Assembly: GCF_014678725.1 (NCBI RefSeq)
Contig: NZ_CP061497.1
Coordinates: forward strand, 2,248,001-2,312,000
Length of the DNA: 64,000 nucleotides
Reading direction: 5' to 3'
From: Thermomonas sp. XSG
GTDB taxonomy: Bacteria; Pseudomonadota; Gammaproteobacteria; Xanthomonadales; Xanthomonadaceae
A program made the position numbers and the translations under genes. The notes beneath the pieces were generated by a model that saw only the letters and a list, made by a program, of their open reading frames with translations, did no database searches and was not told where the DNA came from. Shown piece by piece: positions 35,033-44,141 of this stretch; position 1 is the first letter of the stretch; each line of letters opens with the position of its first letter.

Positions 35033-35941
35033 ATGCCCAACGATTCCATCATCGAAACCCGTGCGCTGTCCAAGCGCTACGGACGCAAGCTGGCGCTGGA
35101 CCGGCTTGACCTCGCGATTCCCCGCGGCCGGGTCCACGCCATCGTCGGCGCCAACGGCGCAGGCAAGTCCACGTTGTTCCGCATCCTGCTGGGCTTCATG
35201 CCGCCCAGCGCGGGCGAAGCGCGCATCCTCGGCAAGGACAGCCAGCAGCTGACGCCGCAGGACCGCGCCCGGATCGGCTTCGTCAACGAAGAACACACCC
35301 TGCCGGGATGGATGCGGGTGTCGCAGGTGGTGGCGATGCAGCGCCACCAGTACGGTCGCTGGAACCAGCAGGTGTTCGACGGCGTGATCGGCCACTACCA
35401 CGTGCTGCCGGAGCAGAAGGTCGGCCAGCTTTCGCGTGGCGAGCGCGCCGGCTTCAACCTCGCGCTGGCGCTGGCCCAGAAACCCGAGCTGCTGGTGCTG
35501 GACGAGCCGACGCTGGGCCTGGACGTGGTGGCCAAGCGCGCCTTCCTGGAGTCGCTGCTGTACAGCAACGCCGCCGACGACTGCACGGTGATCTATTGCT
35601 CGCACCAGATGGAGGAGATCGAGCGGGTTGCCGACAACCTCATCATCCTCGAGCGCGGGCAGCTGCGGCACATGTCGGCCCCGGAGGAGTTCACCGCGCG
35701 CGTGAGCCACTGGGTGGCCGACGTGCCGTTCAAGGGCCCCGATCCGCGCACCGTGCCGGGCCTGCTCGAAGTGCAGCGCCTCGACGGACTGCACCACTAC
35801 CTGGTGCTGGACCAGGACCACGCGTTCGAACAGTTCCTGCGCGCCAGCGGCGCACGCACGGTGCAGTCGATGCCGGTCAGCCTGGACCGCGCCGTCAACG
35901 CCTTTCTCGCCAAGCACCATGCCGCCCCGGCCGCGGCCTGA
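35033..35941 (+). CDS. ABC transporter ATP-binding protein
   Basis: A 302-residue ATPase: Walker A GANGAGKST, Q-loop region FVNEEHTLPGWMRVS, signature LSRGERAGFNLALALAQKP (SRGER in place of SGGQ), Walker B LLVLDEPTLGLD and H-loop YCSHQMEEIERVAD. The C-terminal 90 residues form an extra regulatory region as in drug- and antibiotic-type exporters. Its stop is 11 bases before the permease ATG. With the GntR regulator and permease it makes a YtrA-type transport unit; the substrate is unknown. Confidence 0.93.
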   Translation: MPNDSIIETRALSKRYGRKLALDRLDLAIPRGRVHAIVGANGAGKSTLFRILLGFMPPSAGEARILGKDSQQLTPQDRARIGFVNEEHTLPGWMRVSQVVAMQRHQYGRWNQQVFDGVIGHYHVLPEQKVGQLSRGERAGFNLALALAQKPELLVLDEPTLGLDVVAKRAFLESLLYSNAADDCTVIYCSHQMEEIERVADNLIILERGQLRHMSAPEEFTARVSHWVADVPFKGPDPRTVPGLLEVQRLDGLHHYLVLDQDHAFEQFLRASGARTVQSMPVSLDRAVNAFLAKHHAAPAAA

Positions 35942-35951
35942 GGACACCGAC

Positions 35952-37775
35952 ATGACCGATCTCTTCAAGAGCGAACTGCTGCGCTTCCGCCTGTGGACCG
36001 CCGCAGCCGCGCTGGTCCACGCTGGCCTGCTCGGCTTCCTGACCCGCCTCGTCGATCTGGCCCAGCAGCCGCTGCAGGTCTACCAGATCTTCGGCATCAG
36101 CTACGCCGTGATCGGCACGCTGCTCGGCCTGTACCAGATGGGCAGCTATCGCAGGCCGAACCAGTGGCTGAGCCTGCTGCACCGGCCGTTGCACCGGCTG
36201 CGCATCGCCGGCGCGCTGGGCGGCGCGGCGGCCGCTCTGCTGCTGGCGGCCATCGCACTGCCGATCGCGCTGGTCGCGCTGTACCAGGACACGCTGACCG
36301 CGCGCGTGGTGGACCTGCGCCACTGGCTGCTGCCGCTGTCGGCGTGGCTGGTCGGACTGGTGGGCTACGCGGCCGGCAGCTATGCGATGGTCGCCAACCG
36401 CCGGCACTCGTTCGCGGTGGTGGTGTTGCCGGTCCTGCTGATGTTCACGCAGGCCTCCGGGCTCGCGCTGCTGGCGGTGGAACTGACCCTGCTTGCAGCG
36501 CTGGCCGGGCTGCTGGCGCTGGTGTTCCGTCCGGATCCGGTGGCGATGCCGCGCAGTTTCGCCGCCGCCGCCGCGACCGCGCTGCCGGTGCAGGCGGGTG
36601 CGTACTTCCTGATCTGGATGCTGGGGTTCGGTGTCGAAATGGGCTGGACGATAGCCGGCACCCATCCGCTCAACATGCCGGTGCCACCGACCGGTGGCTA
36701 CATCGAGGCCGATCGCGCCGAAGGCAAGGAGATCCTGCTGCTGGGCCTGGCAGGCAGTCGCGATCCCGAGGCCGCGCTGTGGCGCGAGCAGATCGCGCTG
36801 TCGGACGTGGTCACGCGCTATCCGCTGCGTGGCCTGCCGAAGCGCGGTGAGCTGGGCAACGTCGCGCCGATGGAGTTCGACGACGGCGAGCGCCACCTGC
36901 GCTGGGTGTTCAGCCACGACCGCATGCGCTTCACCGGTTACGGCACGCGGGACGGACGTGCGCGCGGCGAGCTTGGCGTGGGCGACAATCTGGCCGCGTT
37001 CCCCGCGCCGACCCTGCAGTACGCCGGCGGCTACCTGTTCAACGCCAATGCGGCCTACCAGTACGACAGCGGGCAGCAGCGCATCTTCGAGCGCGTGCGC
37101 CTGCCGCAGGGCGAGGTGATGGCCAGCCCGCCCGAGCCGGCCGGTGACAACCTGCTGGCGCTCAGCGACCGCGCCGCCTACTTCTATCCGGGCCGCGAGG
37201 CGAGCAACGGGGTGGACCTGCTGCAGCCGCTGCTGCGCGTGCCGATGCCGGGCGCGGTGGGCAATCTCAGCCGGGTGGACATGATCGAACTGCTGGACGG
37301 CTACCTGGTGTCGTTCACCTACACTTGGGGCGCGTGGTCTGGAGAGCTCCAGCATCCGTTCCAGCAGGTGGTGCGGGTGGACGGCAACGGGCAGGTGCGC
37401 GAAGTGGCCCGCCGCACGCTCAACCTCGACCTGCCGGTGGCCTACACCACGCGTATCTGGTGGCTGTCACCGGTGCTGCGCACGCTGTGCCTGGGCGCGC
37501 AGGAACTGTACGCCGGTCGCGATCCGCTGCGCGCCGACCCGCAGCCGGTGCCGCGCGCGATGGTCTGGCTGGCTCTGGTGTCCTGTGGGTTGTCGCTGCT
37601 CGGTGCGCTCTGGCTGGCTGCGCGCCTGCAGCTGTCCAGGCGGCAGCGCTGGTTGTGGGTGGTGCTTTGCGGAGCTGTCGGGGTGCCGGCGCTGGCCAGC
37701 CTGTGGCTGATGGTGCCGCCGAGGGAAACATTGCCGGTCGCACCGACTGCGCATCCGCAGCCTGCCACCGCCTGA
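35952..37775 (+). CDS. Unusual ABC permease-like membrane protein
   Basis: A 607-residue protein. About six N-terminal helices lie between residues 12 and 225 (such as LLPLSAWLVGLVGYAAGSYAM), then roughly 290 soluble residues (GTHPLNMPVPPTGGYIEADRAEG onward) with repeated Tyr/Trp/Gly-rich strands suggestive of a beta structure, and two C-terminal helices (MVWLALVSCGLSLLGALWLAA and WLWVVLCGAVGVPALASLWL). GAGGA precedes the ATG. Being next to the ATPase it is presumably its membrane partner, but the large soluble insert is not typical of ABC-2 permeases. Confidence 0.8.
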   Translation: MTDLFKSELLRFRLWTAAAALVHAGLLGFLTRLVDLAQQPLQVYQIFGISYAVIGTLLGLYQMGSYRRPNQWLSLLHRPLHRLRIAGALGGAAAALLLAAIALPIALVALYQDTLTARVVDLRHWLLPLSAWLVGLVGYAAGSYAMVANRRHSFAVVVLPVLLMFTQASGLALLAVELTLLAALAGLLALVFRPDPVAMPRSFAAAAATALPVQAGAYFLIWMLGFGVEMGWTIAGTHPLNMPVPPTGGYIEADRAEGKEILLLGLAGSRDPEAALWREQIALSDVVTRYPLRGLPKRGELGNVAPMEFDDGERHLRWVFSHDRMRFTGYGTRDGRARGELGVGDNLAAFPAPTLQYAGGYLFNANAAYQYDSGQQRIFERVRLPQGEVMASPPEPAGDNLLALSDRAAYFYPGREASNGVDLLQPLLRVPMPGAVGNLSRVDMIELLDGYLVSFTYTWGAWSGELQHPFQQVVRVDGNGQVREVARRTLNLDLPVAYTTRIWWLSPVLRTLCLGAQELYAGRDPLRADPQPVPRAMVWLALVSCGLSLLGALWLAARLQLSRRQRWLWVVLCGAVGVPALASLWLMVPPRETLPVAPTAHPQPATA

Positions 37776-37800
37776 TCGCAGGCACCGCCGGAGAACCGAG

Positions 37801-39870
37801 ATGACGAAATTCCGTACCTGCGGGATGCTGACCCTGCTCGCGCTGGTGTTCCTCGCAGCGGGTGTTGCCGCTGCGGGCGAGCCGACCGCCGCCAACGCGC
37901 TGCGCGCCGCCGTCGCCGTCCAGCGCGCATTGCCGCGCGCGCCGCAACTGCCGCGTACCGACTTCCTCGACGCCCGCGCCTTGTCGGCGGTGACGCTGTC
38001 ACCCGCCGGCGATTTCGTGGCGTGGCTGCGTGAGCACGGCGAATCGCGCAGCTTGGTGCTGCTGCCCACTGCCGGTGGCAAGGCGCGGATATTGGTGGGG
38101 CGCACCCAGGCACGCCAGCTGCTCTGGTCGCGCGACGGGCGCTGGCTGTTCCTGCGCGCTCCGGATTCGCTGTCCACTGTGTCGGCCGAAGGTCGTGCCG
38201 GCGTGCGCGTGCCGCTGGGCGGGGCGGAGCAGCGGCAGCTGATGAAGGTGGATCCTTCGCGGCCTGCGGCGGTGCTGATGCGCGAGCGCATCGGCGCCGG
38301 CGGCAACGAGCGCTGGCGCATCGTGCGCATGGACGTGGGTGGAAAGCGCAGCGTGCTGCGCGAGGACCCGCGCTGGGTGCATGACGTTGCGCTGGATGCC
38401 GCTGGGAGGATCGTTGCGCTGGCGCGTTTCGAGGGCGACCACGATGCGCTGCATCGCGTACGGCCCGATGGCGCGCTGCGCGAAGTGCTGCGCCTGCGGC
38501 CGATGGAGCGGGTCGGCCTGCTGGCCGTCCTGCCCGCCGGTGGGCTGCTGTTGGAGGGCAATCCGGGTGGCGATTTCCGCCGCGTATTGCGACTGGATGC
38601 GGACGACCGCCTGCACACCCTGCACGAGGACCCGCGCGGTGAAGCCGATCTGGATGAGGTGGTGCTCGATCCGCGTACCTCGCTGCCGCTGGCGGCGAGC
38701 TATCGCAGCACCGTGGCCGCCACTTACGGCATCGGCGCTGCCGCGCCGGTGGTGGCCGCCATCGCACGGCGTTTACCGGGCCGCGACATCGCCGTGCAGG
38801 CGGGCAGCGCCGCTTCGTCGCCGTGGCTGGTGTCGGAACGCGCAGCGACCTTGCGTGATCCACGCTGGTACCTGTTCGATCCCCGCGGCGGCGGCCTTCG
38901 CCGCATCCTCGACGAGCCGGTGCGGAACGCGCATCCGCCGTCGGAGGCTCGGCTCGCGCGCAAGCTCGCTGTGTCCTACCTCGCTTCCGATGGCCTGCGC
39001 GTGCATGGCTTCCTGCTGCTGCCGCCCGGCGTGGATCCGGCGCGGGCGCCGCTGATCGCCCAGGTGCACGGCGGGCCGATCAACCACTTCCGCCCCGGCT
39101 TCGACGGCGTGGCGCAGTTCCTCGCCAACCGCGGTTACGTGGTGTTCCAGTCGAACTTCCGCGGCTCCACCGGTCATGGCCGCGCCTACACGTTCGCGTC
39201 GAACGGCGATTACGGCAACGGCCGCGTCCAGCAGGACATCGAGGAGGGCGTGCGCTGGCTGCTGGCCCGCGGCATCGGCGACGCGCAGCGCGTCGGCATC
39301 GTCGGCCATTCCTTCGGCGGCTATTCCGCGCTGCTGGGGCTGACCTTCCAGCCGGAGCTGTTCAAGGTGGGCGTGGCCGGCGCGCCGCCCGCCGACCTGG
39401 GCTGGGCGATGCGCTGGCTGCTCGCATCCGGGGAACAGGGCGACCTGCCGGACCGCTCGCTGCAGCAGACGCTGCGCGCGCTGTCGCTGGATGCCGGCGA
39501 CCCGGCGACCTTCGCACGCCTGCATGCGCAGTCGCCGCTGGCGAACGCGTCGAAGATGCGCCGCCCGCTGCTGGTGATGGCCGGCGGCGCTGATCGCACG
39601 GTGGCGATCCGCGAGGTGACGCACTACGTCGCAACGCTGAAGGCGCAGGGCAGCCCGGTCACGTTGCTGGTGGAGCCGGGCGGCGGGCATTCGCCGCTAG
39701 CGCCGGTCGCGCGCGAAGCCTATCTGTTCGCGATGGAGACGATGCTGCAGCGTCACCTCGGTGGGCCGGAACCGGATCCGCCGGGCCAGCGCCTGCGCGC
39801 CTACCTGCGTGGGAACCTGCGGCTGGCCGGGCCGGAGTTTACGGGCTTCGCGAACAGGCCCGCGCGCTAG
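37801..39870 (+). CDS. Secreted S9 family serine peptidase
   Basis: A 689-residue prolyl-oligopeptidase-type enzyme with a signal peptide (MLTLLALVFLAAGVAAAGEP), a beta-propeller region and an alpha/beta hydrolase domain in the last 270 residues. The triad is Ser504 (GHSFGGYSALLG), Asp598 (GGADRTVAI) and His630 (PGGGHSPLAP). Such enzymes cleave short peptides, here outside the cytoplasm. It lies 25 bases after the permease with its own ribosome site (GGAG), so it is likely in the GntR-controlled operon, hinting that the transported or sensed compound is a peptide. Confidence 0.9.
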   Translation: MTKFRTCGMLTLLALVFLAAGVAAAGEPTAANALRAAVAVQRALPRAPQLPRTDFLDARALSAVTLSPAGDFVAWLREHGESRSLVLLPTAGGKARILVGRTQARQLLWSRDGRWLFLRAPDSLSTVSAEGRAGVRVPLGGAEQRQLMKVDPSRPAAVLMRERIGAGGNERWRIVRMDVGGKRSVLREDPRWVHDVALDAAGRIVALARFEGDHDALHRVRPDGALREVLRLRPMERVGLLAVLPAGGLLLEGNPGGDFRRVLRLDADDRLHTLHEDPRGEADLDEVVLDPRTSLPLAASYRSTVAATYGIGAAAPVVAAIARRLPGRDIAVQAGSAASSPWLVSERAATLRDPRWYLFDPRGGGLRRILDEPVRNAHPPSEARLARKLAVSYLASDGLRVHGFLLLPPGVDPARAPLIAQVHGGPINHFRPGFDGVAQFLANRGYVVFQSNFRGSTGHGRAYTFASNGDYGNGRVQQDIEEGVRWLLARGIGDAQRVGIVGHSFGGYSALLGLTFQPELFKVGVAGAPPADLGWAMRWLLASGEQGDLPDRSLQQTLRALSLDAGDPATFARLHAQSPLANASKMRRPLLVMAGGADRTVAIREVTHYVATLKAQGSPVTLLVEPGGGHSPLAPVAREAYLFAMETMLQRHLGGPEPDPPGQRLRAYLRGNLRLAGPEFTGFANRPAR

Positions 39871-39874
39871 CGGG

Positions 39875-40264
39875 TCACTTCAACCGCTCCAGCCGGCCCT
39901 TGCGTTTGACGATGTTCTTGTAGTCCCACTGGATGTCGCGTGCCTTGCCCAGCCAGCGGTGCAGGGCCGCGATGTCCACCTCGGCGACGGAGCCGTAGCG
40001 CGCCTCGGCGGCCTTGAAGCTGCCCTCGGGTTGCAGGCCGGGCTCATCGAAGGATTGCCCGCTCCAGAACAACAGGCGGATGCAGGATTTCAGCTTGCTG
40101 TAGCCGGCGACCGGGTTGCCGTCGAGGAACCAGACCGGATGCGCGTGCCAGACCTTGTTCCCGGCTTCTGGCAATGCGCGGTCGATCTCGTTGGCGAGCA
40201 GGTCGCAGATCGCCCGGTCGTCCGGCGACTGCGCATCGTTGTAGGTGCGTGTGTCGGGATGCAT
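39875..40264 (-). CDS. DUF1801 domain protein
   Basis: A 129-residue protein of the YdhG/DUF1801 fold, whose members include a proposed iron chaperone; the function here is unknown. Visible features are PEAGNKVWHAHPVWFLDGNPVAGYSKLKSCIRLLFWSG and the C-terminal AALHRWLGKARDIQWDYKNIVKRKG. It has no signal peptide. The ATG at 40264 fits the fold; an upstream extension is low-complexity. It converges on the S9 peptidase gene and follows the fatty-acid oxidation gene by 40 bases on the same strand. Confidence 0.82.
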   Translation of the reverse strand: MHPDTRTYNDAQSPDDRAICDLLANEIDRALPEAGNKVWHAHPVWFLDGNPVAGYSKLKSCIRLLFWSGQSFDEPGLQPEGSFKAAEARYGSVAEVDIAALHRWLGKARDIQWDYKNIVKRKGRLERLK

Positions 40265-40304
40265 GGCGGCTCCGTCGATGCGTCGGCAGCCGCCACTGTA
40301 GCCC

Positions 40305-42380
40305 TCAGGCCACCGGCTCGCGCAGCACCGGGTGGTCCCAGCCGGCACGCGGCGCGAAGCGGTTGCCGTACTTCGCCTGCAGCGCCTGCAGCCGCGCCAG
40401 CAGCGCGTCGGCGCCGGCGGCGCGGATGTGCTGGATCGGGCCGCCGCGGAACGGTGCGAAGCCGGTGCCGAAGATCACGCCGGCATCGAGGAGGTCGGCA
40501 TCGCTGACCACGCCGTTGTGCAGGCAGGCCACGGCTTCGTTGAGCAGCGGCAGGATGAGGCGGTCTTCCAGGTCGTCGGGCGCGACAAAGCCGGCCGGCA
40601 GCTCGGGTTTGACCGCCTTGCCGTTTTCCCACTTGTAGAGGCCCTGGCCGTCCTTCTTGCCGCGCTTGCCGGCTTCGACCGTCGCCAGCGCTGCCGGCAC
40701 GTCCAGACCAAGGAAGGGTGCCAGTTCGCGACCGACGCTGGCGGCCACGTCCAGACCCACGGTGTCGAGCAGTTCGATCGGTCCCATCGGCATGCCGAAG
40801 CGGGTGGCCGCCTTGTCGATGGCCGGGCCGGGGATACCCTCGGCATAGGCGGTCGCGGCTTCGAGCATGTACGGGAACAGCACGCGGTTGACCAAGAAGC
40901 CCGGCGTGCCCGCCACCGGCACCGGGAACTTGCCCAGCGCCTTGCAGAAAGCCGCCAAGCGTCGTTCCGTGTCGGCGGCCATCCCGTCGTGGCGGATGAT
41001 CTCCACCAGCGGCATCTGCGCCACCGGGTTGAAGTAGTGCAGGCCGGCGAACTGTGCCGGGCGCGCGATGTGCGGGCGCAGTTCGTCCAGCGGGATCGAC
41101 GAGGTGTTGGTGGTCAGCAGCGCGTCCGCCTTCATGCGCGGTTCCACCGACTGGTACAGGTCGCGCTTGGCGTCCGGGTTTTCGATGATGGCTTCGATGA
41201 CGAGGTCGGCCTCGGCCACGCCGGCGCCGTCCAGGTCGGACTTCAGCCGTGCCGCCACCGCCGGGCGTTTGCTCTCGTCCTTGACCTTCTTCTCGAACAG
41301 GGCCTGCGCGCGCTGCAGGGCGCCGTCGATGAAGCGCTGCTCGCGGTCCTGCAACGTCACCTCGAAGCCCTTGTAGGCGGCGAACGCGGCGATGTCGCCG
41401 CCCATCACGCCGGCACCGACCACGTGCACGCGGGCGATGCCGGGTTCGCCCTTGCCCAGCGCCTTCAGCCGCTCGGTCAGGAAGAAGATGCGGATCAGGT
41501 TGCGCGCGGTCGGGGTGCCGGCCAGCTTCACCACGGCGCGACGCTCGGCGTCGAGGCGCGCGCGGATACCTGCGCCGCCGCTGCGCTCCCAGGTCGAGAT
41601 CAGCGCATAGGGCGCCGGATAGAACGCCTTCGGTGCCTTGCGCGCGACCTGCTTGGCCATCTGCGGCGCCAGCAGCTTGCGCGCGGGAAGGGTGTTGGTC
41701 AGCCAGCCCAGCGCGCGCTGCTTGAACGGACGCACCGTGCCCCTCAGCGCCAGCGTGGCGGCGGCGTCGATCAGCTGCGCCGGTTCCACCACCTTGTCCA
41801 CCAGTCCGATCCCGCGCGCAGCCTTGGCCGACAACGCGCGGCCGGTCAGCATCATGTCCATAGCGGCCGGCGCGCCGACCAGCCGCGGCAGGCGGGCGCT
41901 GCCGCCCCAGCCGGGGAAGATGCCCAGCTGCACTTCCGGCAGGCCGATGCGGGTGGAAGCGTCGCTGCTGGCCACGCGGTAGCGGCAGGCCAGCGAGATC
42001 TCGGTGCCGCCCCCCATGCAGAAGCCGTGGATGGCGGCGACGGTGGGACAGGGCAGGCTGGCCAGCGTCTGGAACACGTCCTGGCCGCGGCGGATGGCGT
42101 CGTTGACGGTACCGCGGCGGTCGAACTCCTGGAACTCCTTGAGGTCGGCGCCGGCGATGAAGCCGCTGGCTTTGCCGGAGGCGATCACCAGCGCCTTGGG
42201 CGGTTCGATGGCGATGCGTTCCAGCGCATCGCCCAGCTCGATCAGGGCATCCTGCGAGAATGCGTTGACCGGTGCGTCGGCGCGGTCGAACCACAGCACC
42301 AGCACGCCGTCGTCGCGGCGCTGCGGCTTCCAGTGGCGAAGGCGGAGTCCGTCGAAACCGTTGGCGGAGGAGTCGGCCAT
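40305..42380 (-). CDS. Fatty-acid oxidation alpha subunit (enoyl-CoA hydratase / 3-hydroxyacyl-CoA dehydrogenase)
   Basis: A 691-residue FadB/FadJ-type two-step enzyme of beta-oxidation. The N-terminal crotonase half has the oxyanion region FIAGADLKEF and both catalytic glutamates (CMGGGTEISLAC and RIGLPEVQLGIFPGWGG). The second half has the NAD loop VHVVGAGVMGGDIAAF and the dehydrogenase His in FAGLHYFNPVAQMPLVEI. No thiolase partner adjoins it, so the matching beta subunit is elsewhere. A short TACGAT box upstream could be the -10. Whether it is FadB or FadJ cannot be settled here. Confidence 0.93.
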   Translation of the reverse strand: MADSSANGFDGLRLRHWKPQRRDDGVLVLWFDRADAPVNAFSQDALIELGDALERIAIEPPKALVIASGKASGFIAGADLKEFQEFDRRGTVNDAIRRGQDVFQTLASLPCPTVAAIHGFCMGGGTEISLACRYRVASSDASTRIGLPEVQLGIFPGWGGSARLPRLVGAPAAMDMMLTGRALSAKAARGIGLVDKVVEPAQLIDAAATLALRGTVRPFKQRALGWLTNTLPARKLLAPQMAKQVARKAPKAFYPAPYALISTWERSGGAGIRARLDAERRAVVKLAGTPTARNLIRIFFLTERLKALGKGEPGIARVHVVGAGVMGGDIAAFAAYKGFEVTLQDREQRFIDGALQRAQALFEKKVKDESKRPAVAARLKSDLDGAGVAEADLVIEAIIENPDAKRDLYQSVEPRMKADALLTTNTSSIPLDELRPHIARPAQFAGLHYFNPVAQMPLVEIIRHDGMAADTERRLAAFCKALGKFPVPVAGTPGFLVNRVLFPYMLEAATAYAEGIPGPAIDKAATRFGMPMGPIELLDTVGLDVAASVGRELAPFLGLDVPAALATVEAGKRGKKDGQGLYKWENGKAVKPELPAGFVAPDDLEDRLILPLLNEAVACLHNGVVSDADLLDAGVIFGTGFAPFRGGPIQHIRAAGADALLARLQALQAKYGNRFAPRAGWDHPVLREPVA

Positions 42381-42476
42381 GGGCGTGCCATCCGTGTGTC
42401 AGCAGGGAAGCAGCTATCGTAGCCCGCGAAAACTTGAATACTTGTCTAAATGCCTGCAAGTCCGGGGCAGGGCCGC

Positions 42477-42505
42477 GGAACTTCCGCGGCGGATCGCTGT
42501 CATAA
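42477..42505 (+). promoter_or_regulatory. Candidate sigma-E promoter of rpoE
   Basis: GGAACTT at 42477-42483, 16 bases, then TCATAA at 42500-42505, 42 bases before the rpoE ATG. The -35 is identical to the ECF sigma-E consensus and the -10 keeps the TC start, with the spacing of the E. coli rpoE autoregulated promoter. It implies positive autoregulation. Confidence 0.65.
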
Positions 42506-42547
42506 CGCCCGGAGGCGACCGGGCCCAACCATGAGGCCACGGCGCAG

Positions 42548-43168
42548 ATGACGGAGGATCGGGTGTCGCAAGCGCTGGATCAGGACCTGGTGGCCCGCGT
42601 GCAGCGCGGCGATGCCGCAGCCTTCGATCTGCTGGTGCGTAAGTACCAGCATCGCGTGGCCGCGGTGATCTCTCGCTACGTGCATGACTGGGCGGAGGTG
42701 CAGGACGTGGCCCAGGACACCTTCATCCGTGCCTACCGCGCCATCGGCGGGTTCCGTGGCGATGCCCAGTTCCCCACCTGGCTGCACCGGATCGCGGTGA
42801 ACACTGCCAAGAACCATCTCGCATCGCATGGCCGCCGGCCGCCGGGCGAGGACATCGAGATCGAGGATGCCGAGCAGTTCGAATCCGGCCTGCGCCTGCG
42901 CGACAACGACACCCCCGAACGCGAGCTGATGCGCCAGCAACTGGAACAAACGGTGCTGGCCGCGGTCGAAGCCCTGCCGCAGGACCTGCGCGATGCGATC
43001 ACCCTCCGCGAGGTGGAAGGCATGAGTTACGAGGAGATCGCCGAACGCATGGGCTGCCCGATCGGCACGGTGCGCTCGCGCATCTTCCGCGCCCGCGAGG
43101 CCATTGACGCCCGCATGCGCCCCCTGCTGGACCAGGATGAACTCCCGAAGCGTTCGCACGCCTCATGA
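42548..43168 (+). CDS. rpoE: RNA polymerase sigma-E factor
   Basis: A 206-residue ECF sigma factor for envelope stress. Region 2 is DLLVRKYQHRVAAVISRYVHDWAEVQDVAQDTFIRAYRAI with FPTWLHRIAVNTAKNHL; region 4 is LREVEGMSYEEIAERMGCPIGTVRSRIFRARE. It closely follows E. coli/Pseudomonas RpoE (AlgU). The stop overlaps the ATG of the anti-sigma gene (ATGA). A matching sigma-E promoter is visible upstream. Confidence 0.97.
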   Translation: MTEDRVSQALDQDLVARVQRGDAAAFDLLVRKYQHRVAAVISRYVHDWAEVQDVAQDTFIRAYRAIGGFRGDAQFPTWLHRIAVNTAKNHLASHGRRPPGEDIEIEDAEQFESGLRLRDNDTPERELMRQQLEQTVLAAVEALPQDLRDAITLREVEGMSYEEIAERMGCPIGTVRSRIFRAREAIDARMRPLLDQDELPKRSHAS

Positions 43169-44070
43169 CGCCCATGAATACCGATACCGACCGCCATTGC
43201 ATCGACCTCACCCAGCTCAGCAGCCGCGAACAGCTGTCCGCGCTGATGGACGGCGCGCTGCCGGAGGACCAGACCCGCTTCCTGCTGCGCCGCCTGCAGC
43301 ACGATGACGAGCTGGCCGGCAACTGGGAGCGCTGGCGCATCGCCAGCGACGTGATGCGCGGCATGGCGCCAGCCCGACGCCTGCCGGGCGATTTCGCTTC
43401 CCGTGTTTCCTTGGCGCTGCATGGCGGCGAGGTGGCGGCGGAACCGGCCGCCGCGACGTCCAGGCCGGCATGGCTGCGACGCGGCGCCGGCATGGGGGCG
43501 CTCGCCGCCGCGCTGGCGGTGGTGGCGCTGATGGGGCGGCCTGCGCTGGAGGACGATGCGTCGCCCGCCGCACCTGCGCAGGTGGCCGCGACGACTCCGG
43601 CCGCGCCGCTGCATGGGCAGCCGGCACCGTCGCAGCCTGCGCCGCAGTTGCCGACGGCCCCTGCCGGCGGGTCGGACATGCTGGCTGCTGCCTCGATGGC
43701 GGCCGCTGCCACTGCGTCCGTCAAGCCGGCGCGGCGCAGCAGGCCGGCTGCCGCTGTCGCGGCTACCGTGACCGCAGTCGAGGCCAACGCGCAGATCGCC
43801 GCGCTCACTCCGGCGACGTCCGATGTCGCCGCCCCGGAATTCCGCGGCCTGCCCGAGGCCGAAATCGTCACCCGTCCGTGGCCACGTTCGATCCTGCCGC
43901 AGTACGCCGGCAGCGGCGGCCTTGCGGTGGGCTTCGGCGACCACCCGCGGCGTGCCGACAATCCGTTCGCCCCGCCGGTCTTCGGCGCGCCGCCGAAGCT
44001 GCTTTCCGGCGAGGCGGCCTCCACGCAAGCGGCCGCCGGCGCCGATGCGCAGGGCCAGCCGCAGCCCTGA
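43165..44070 (+). CDS. rseA: Anti-sigma-E factor RseA/MucA-like
   Basis: A 301-residue single-pass inner-membrane anti-sigma factor. The cytoplasmic N-terminus has the RseA sigma-binding signature (REQLSALMDGALPEDQTRFLLRRL and WERWRIASDVMRG). A membrane helix lies near residues 107-124 (GAGMGALAAALAVVALMG). The periplasmic part is long, Ala/Pro-rich and low-complexity, then ends with a more ordered segment (RPWPRSILPQYAGSGGLAVGFGDHPR). It overlaps rpoE by four bases. rseB, the usual third gene, is absent. Confidence 0.92.
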   Translation: MTPMNTDTDRHCIDLTQLSSREQLSALMDGALPEDQTRFLLRRLQHDDELAGNWERWRIASDVMRGMAPARRLPGDFASRVSLALHGGEVAAEPAAATSRPAWLRRGAGMGALAAALAVVALMGRPALEDDASPAAPAQVAATTPAAPLHGQPAPSQPAPQLPTAPAGGSDMLAAASMAAAATASVKPARRSRPAAAVAATVTAVEANAQIAALTPATSDVAAPEFRGLPEAEIVTRPWPRSILPQYAGSGGLAVGFGDHPRRADNPFAPPVFGAPPKLLSGEAASTQAAAGADAQGQPQP

Positions 44071-44141
44071 CCGTGCAGCCCCGTGGCGCGCCCGGCGCCA
44101 TGCCTCCTGTTTCCGATCCACGCGAAGAGGACTCCCTTGTC

